A stretch of 64,000 nt of DNA from Paulinella micropora. Its lineage: Eukaryota; Cercozoa; Imbricatea; Euglyphida. The notes beneath the pieces were generated by a model. The model was not told where the DNA came from. It did not search any database and was given only the letters and a program-made list of their open reading frames with translations. This document shows, in pieces, positions 62,776 through 64,000 of the stretch. The stretch is from positions 529,941-593,940 of the forward strand of contig BJOX01000012.1 in NCBI GenBank assembly GCA_009731375.1, in the 5' to 3' direction. Position 1 is the first letter of the stretch. Every line of letters starts with the position of its first letter. The position numbers and the translations under genes were made by a program.

Positions 62776-62835
62776 CTGCATGTATGTATGCATGTATTCA
62801 TGTTCGTATGTGTGTATGTTTGTATTCGAGCCTAT

Positions 62836-63100
62836 TATTTATGAACATATATATATATATATAAATATATATATATATATTTATATTATATATATATGTA
62901 TATATATTTATATGTATATATATAATATATATACATATATATATATTTATTTATATACATATATATATACATATATATATGCATATATATATACATATAT
63001 ATATACATGTATATAAATATATATATATATATGCATATATATATTTATATATATATACATACATATATATATATATATGTGTGTATATATATATAGTGCT
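62836..63100. repeat. (TA)n-rich block
   Basis: AT dinucleotide repeats with TACA and TGTA interruptions. Confidence 0.95.
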
Positions 63101-63102
63101 GT

Positions 63103-63670
63103 GTCGTATCTCAAAGCTGTATCTTTCAATCCTTCTTTCTCCTTGTCTGTGCACGCAACAAAATACGCATCATCCGTTCATGTGGATATGCAAGCCTATG
63201 TCGTATCTGTAAATCAAGCGAGGATGCACATCTGCTTATTTCTCTTTTATCACTCTATGTTGTAAAATACTCTGGATAAGTTAACGTGGGTGGGCTGTGT
63301 CGTATTTGTAAATCAAGCCAGGATGCACATGTGTTTATTTCCCCTTGTCGTTACATGTAACTATGTATGCATGTATATGTTTATGTATGCAGGGCCAAGT
63401 CGTATATGTAAATGAAGCAAAGCGCACGTCTATTTATTTTCCCTTATCTATTCACGAGAAGACTAAAAATGAACGATATGTTTGTGTGTATATGTTGGCA
63501 TTTGTCGTATATGTAAGTAGACAGTGGATGCACATCTGCTCGTTTGCCCTTGTCTCTCTAAGGCATAAAACATCCATGATGTCTTTGTGTGGATATGCAG
63601 GGCTGTGTCGTATATGTAAGTCGAGCGAGGATGCACATCTGCTTGTTTCCCCTTGTCTCTGCACTGGCAG
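63103..63670. repeat. Minisatellite of about 100 bp
   Basis: The unit begins GTCGTATNTGTAAATCAAGC, continues GAGGATGCACATCTGCTT and ends near CCCCTTGTCTCT. Copies start at about 63103 (diverged), 63203, 63299, 63399, 63505 and 63608. Confidence 0.75.
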
Positions 63671-63689
63671 TATGAGCCAGGTCGAGTGA

Positions 63690-63745
63690 TGACGATGACG
63701 ATGACGATGATAATGATGAGGATGAGTATAGTAACAATAATAATG

Positions 63746-63778
<33 letters not shown>

Positions 63779-63861
63779 GTAATAATAATAATAATAATAA
63801 CAATAATAATAATAATAATAATAATAATAGTAATAATAATAATAATAACAATAACAATAAC

Positions 63862-63916
<55 letters not shown>

Positions 63917-63920
63917 GTGC
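63690..63920. repeat. (GAT)n then (AAT)n microsatellite
   Basis: Trinucleotide repeats GATGAC/GATAAT then AATAAT with a few AGT and AAC interruptions. Confidence 0.95.
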
Positions 63921-64000
63921 TTCTCTGTCAATGGCTGATGCATTTCTGCACATGCGCCTCCATCGTCTCACCCGTGAGGGGAGTACGAAGAATTGACGAT

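Overview
This window looks like nuclear DNA from a eukaryotic microbe, probably an alga or other protist. The evidence is GT-AG introns, multi-exon genes, Ty3/gypsy and CACTA transposons, interstitial TTAGGG-type telomeric repeats, kilobases of micro- and minisatellite, and scaffold N-gaps (11334-11343, 23479-23870, 39052-39113, 60997-61006, 62263-62396). The leucine-rich-repeat (LRR) proteins, with 28-residue RNase-inhibitor-type repeats and linker segments, resemble families I know from algae and other protists. I cannot name the species. No prokaryotic gene organisation, rRNA or tRNA was recognised.

Layout. 1-7.2 kb: minus-strand gag-like ORFs of a decayed retroelement, preceded by charged coiled-coil ORFs. 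Four of their start codons lie 6-15 nt after a conserved motif, TTCTACGTTAG. 8.6-26.7 kb: an 18-kb inverted repeat carrying two copies (loci A and B) of an LRR gene, with a 5-kb ATGT/ACAT array at its centre. 28.13-38.94 kb: an apparently full-length CACTA transposon with a TAA target-site duplication, a Tnp2-like transposase on the plus strand, an accessory gene on the minus strand, and a 12-bp palindrome (TTGCGATTCGCAA type) repeated in the ends and in the introns. 39.1-45.2 kb: a frameshifted Ty3/gypsy element, minus strand. 45.3-48.8 kb: a second copy of the 1-4 kb retroelement. 48.9-51.58 kb: the right part of a second CACTA element with a different repeat motif. 53.2-60.3 kb: locus C, a third copy of the LRR segment. 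60.4-64 kb: satellites.

The most striking structure is in the LRR loci. Nearly every 84-bp LRR exon on the plus strand is followed, after only 4-7 nt, by an LRR exon on the minus strand. The spacer (GTAC, GTCNGAC or GTCTTAC) is a splice donor on both strands, most often inside the palindrome AAGGTACCTT. Each exon therefore lies at the start of an intron of the gene on the other strand. Cassettes are separated by short linkers that hold the acceptors of both strands and, between them, a hairpin of the form TGCTACC...GGTAGCA. Exons are phase 0, mostly 84 bp, and open on both strands in all eight cassettes of locus B. Such a double-sided cassette would still encode an LRR exon after inversion. 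Loci A, B and C differ in cassette number, and the window holds two micro-inversions, so rearrangement is active. What the arrangement does is inference; the exon, splice-site and hairpin geometry is directly visible.

Most of the remaining DNA is mobile elements and low-complexity sequence. Very long Ser/Leu/Phe/Glu/Lys/Arg or Tyr-Val-Cys-Met/His-Thr-Tyr-Ile open frames are translations of microsatellites and are not annotated as genes.
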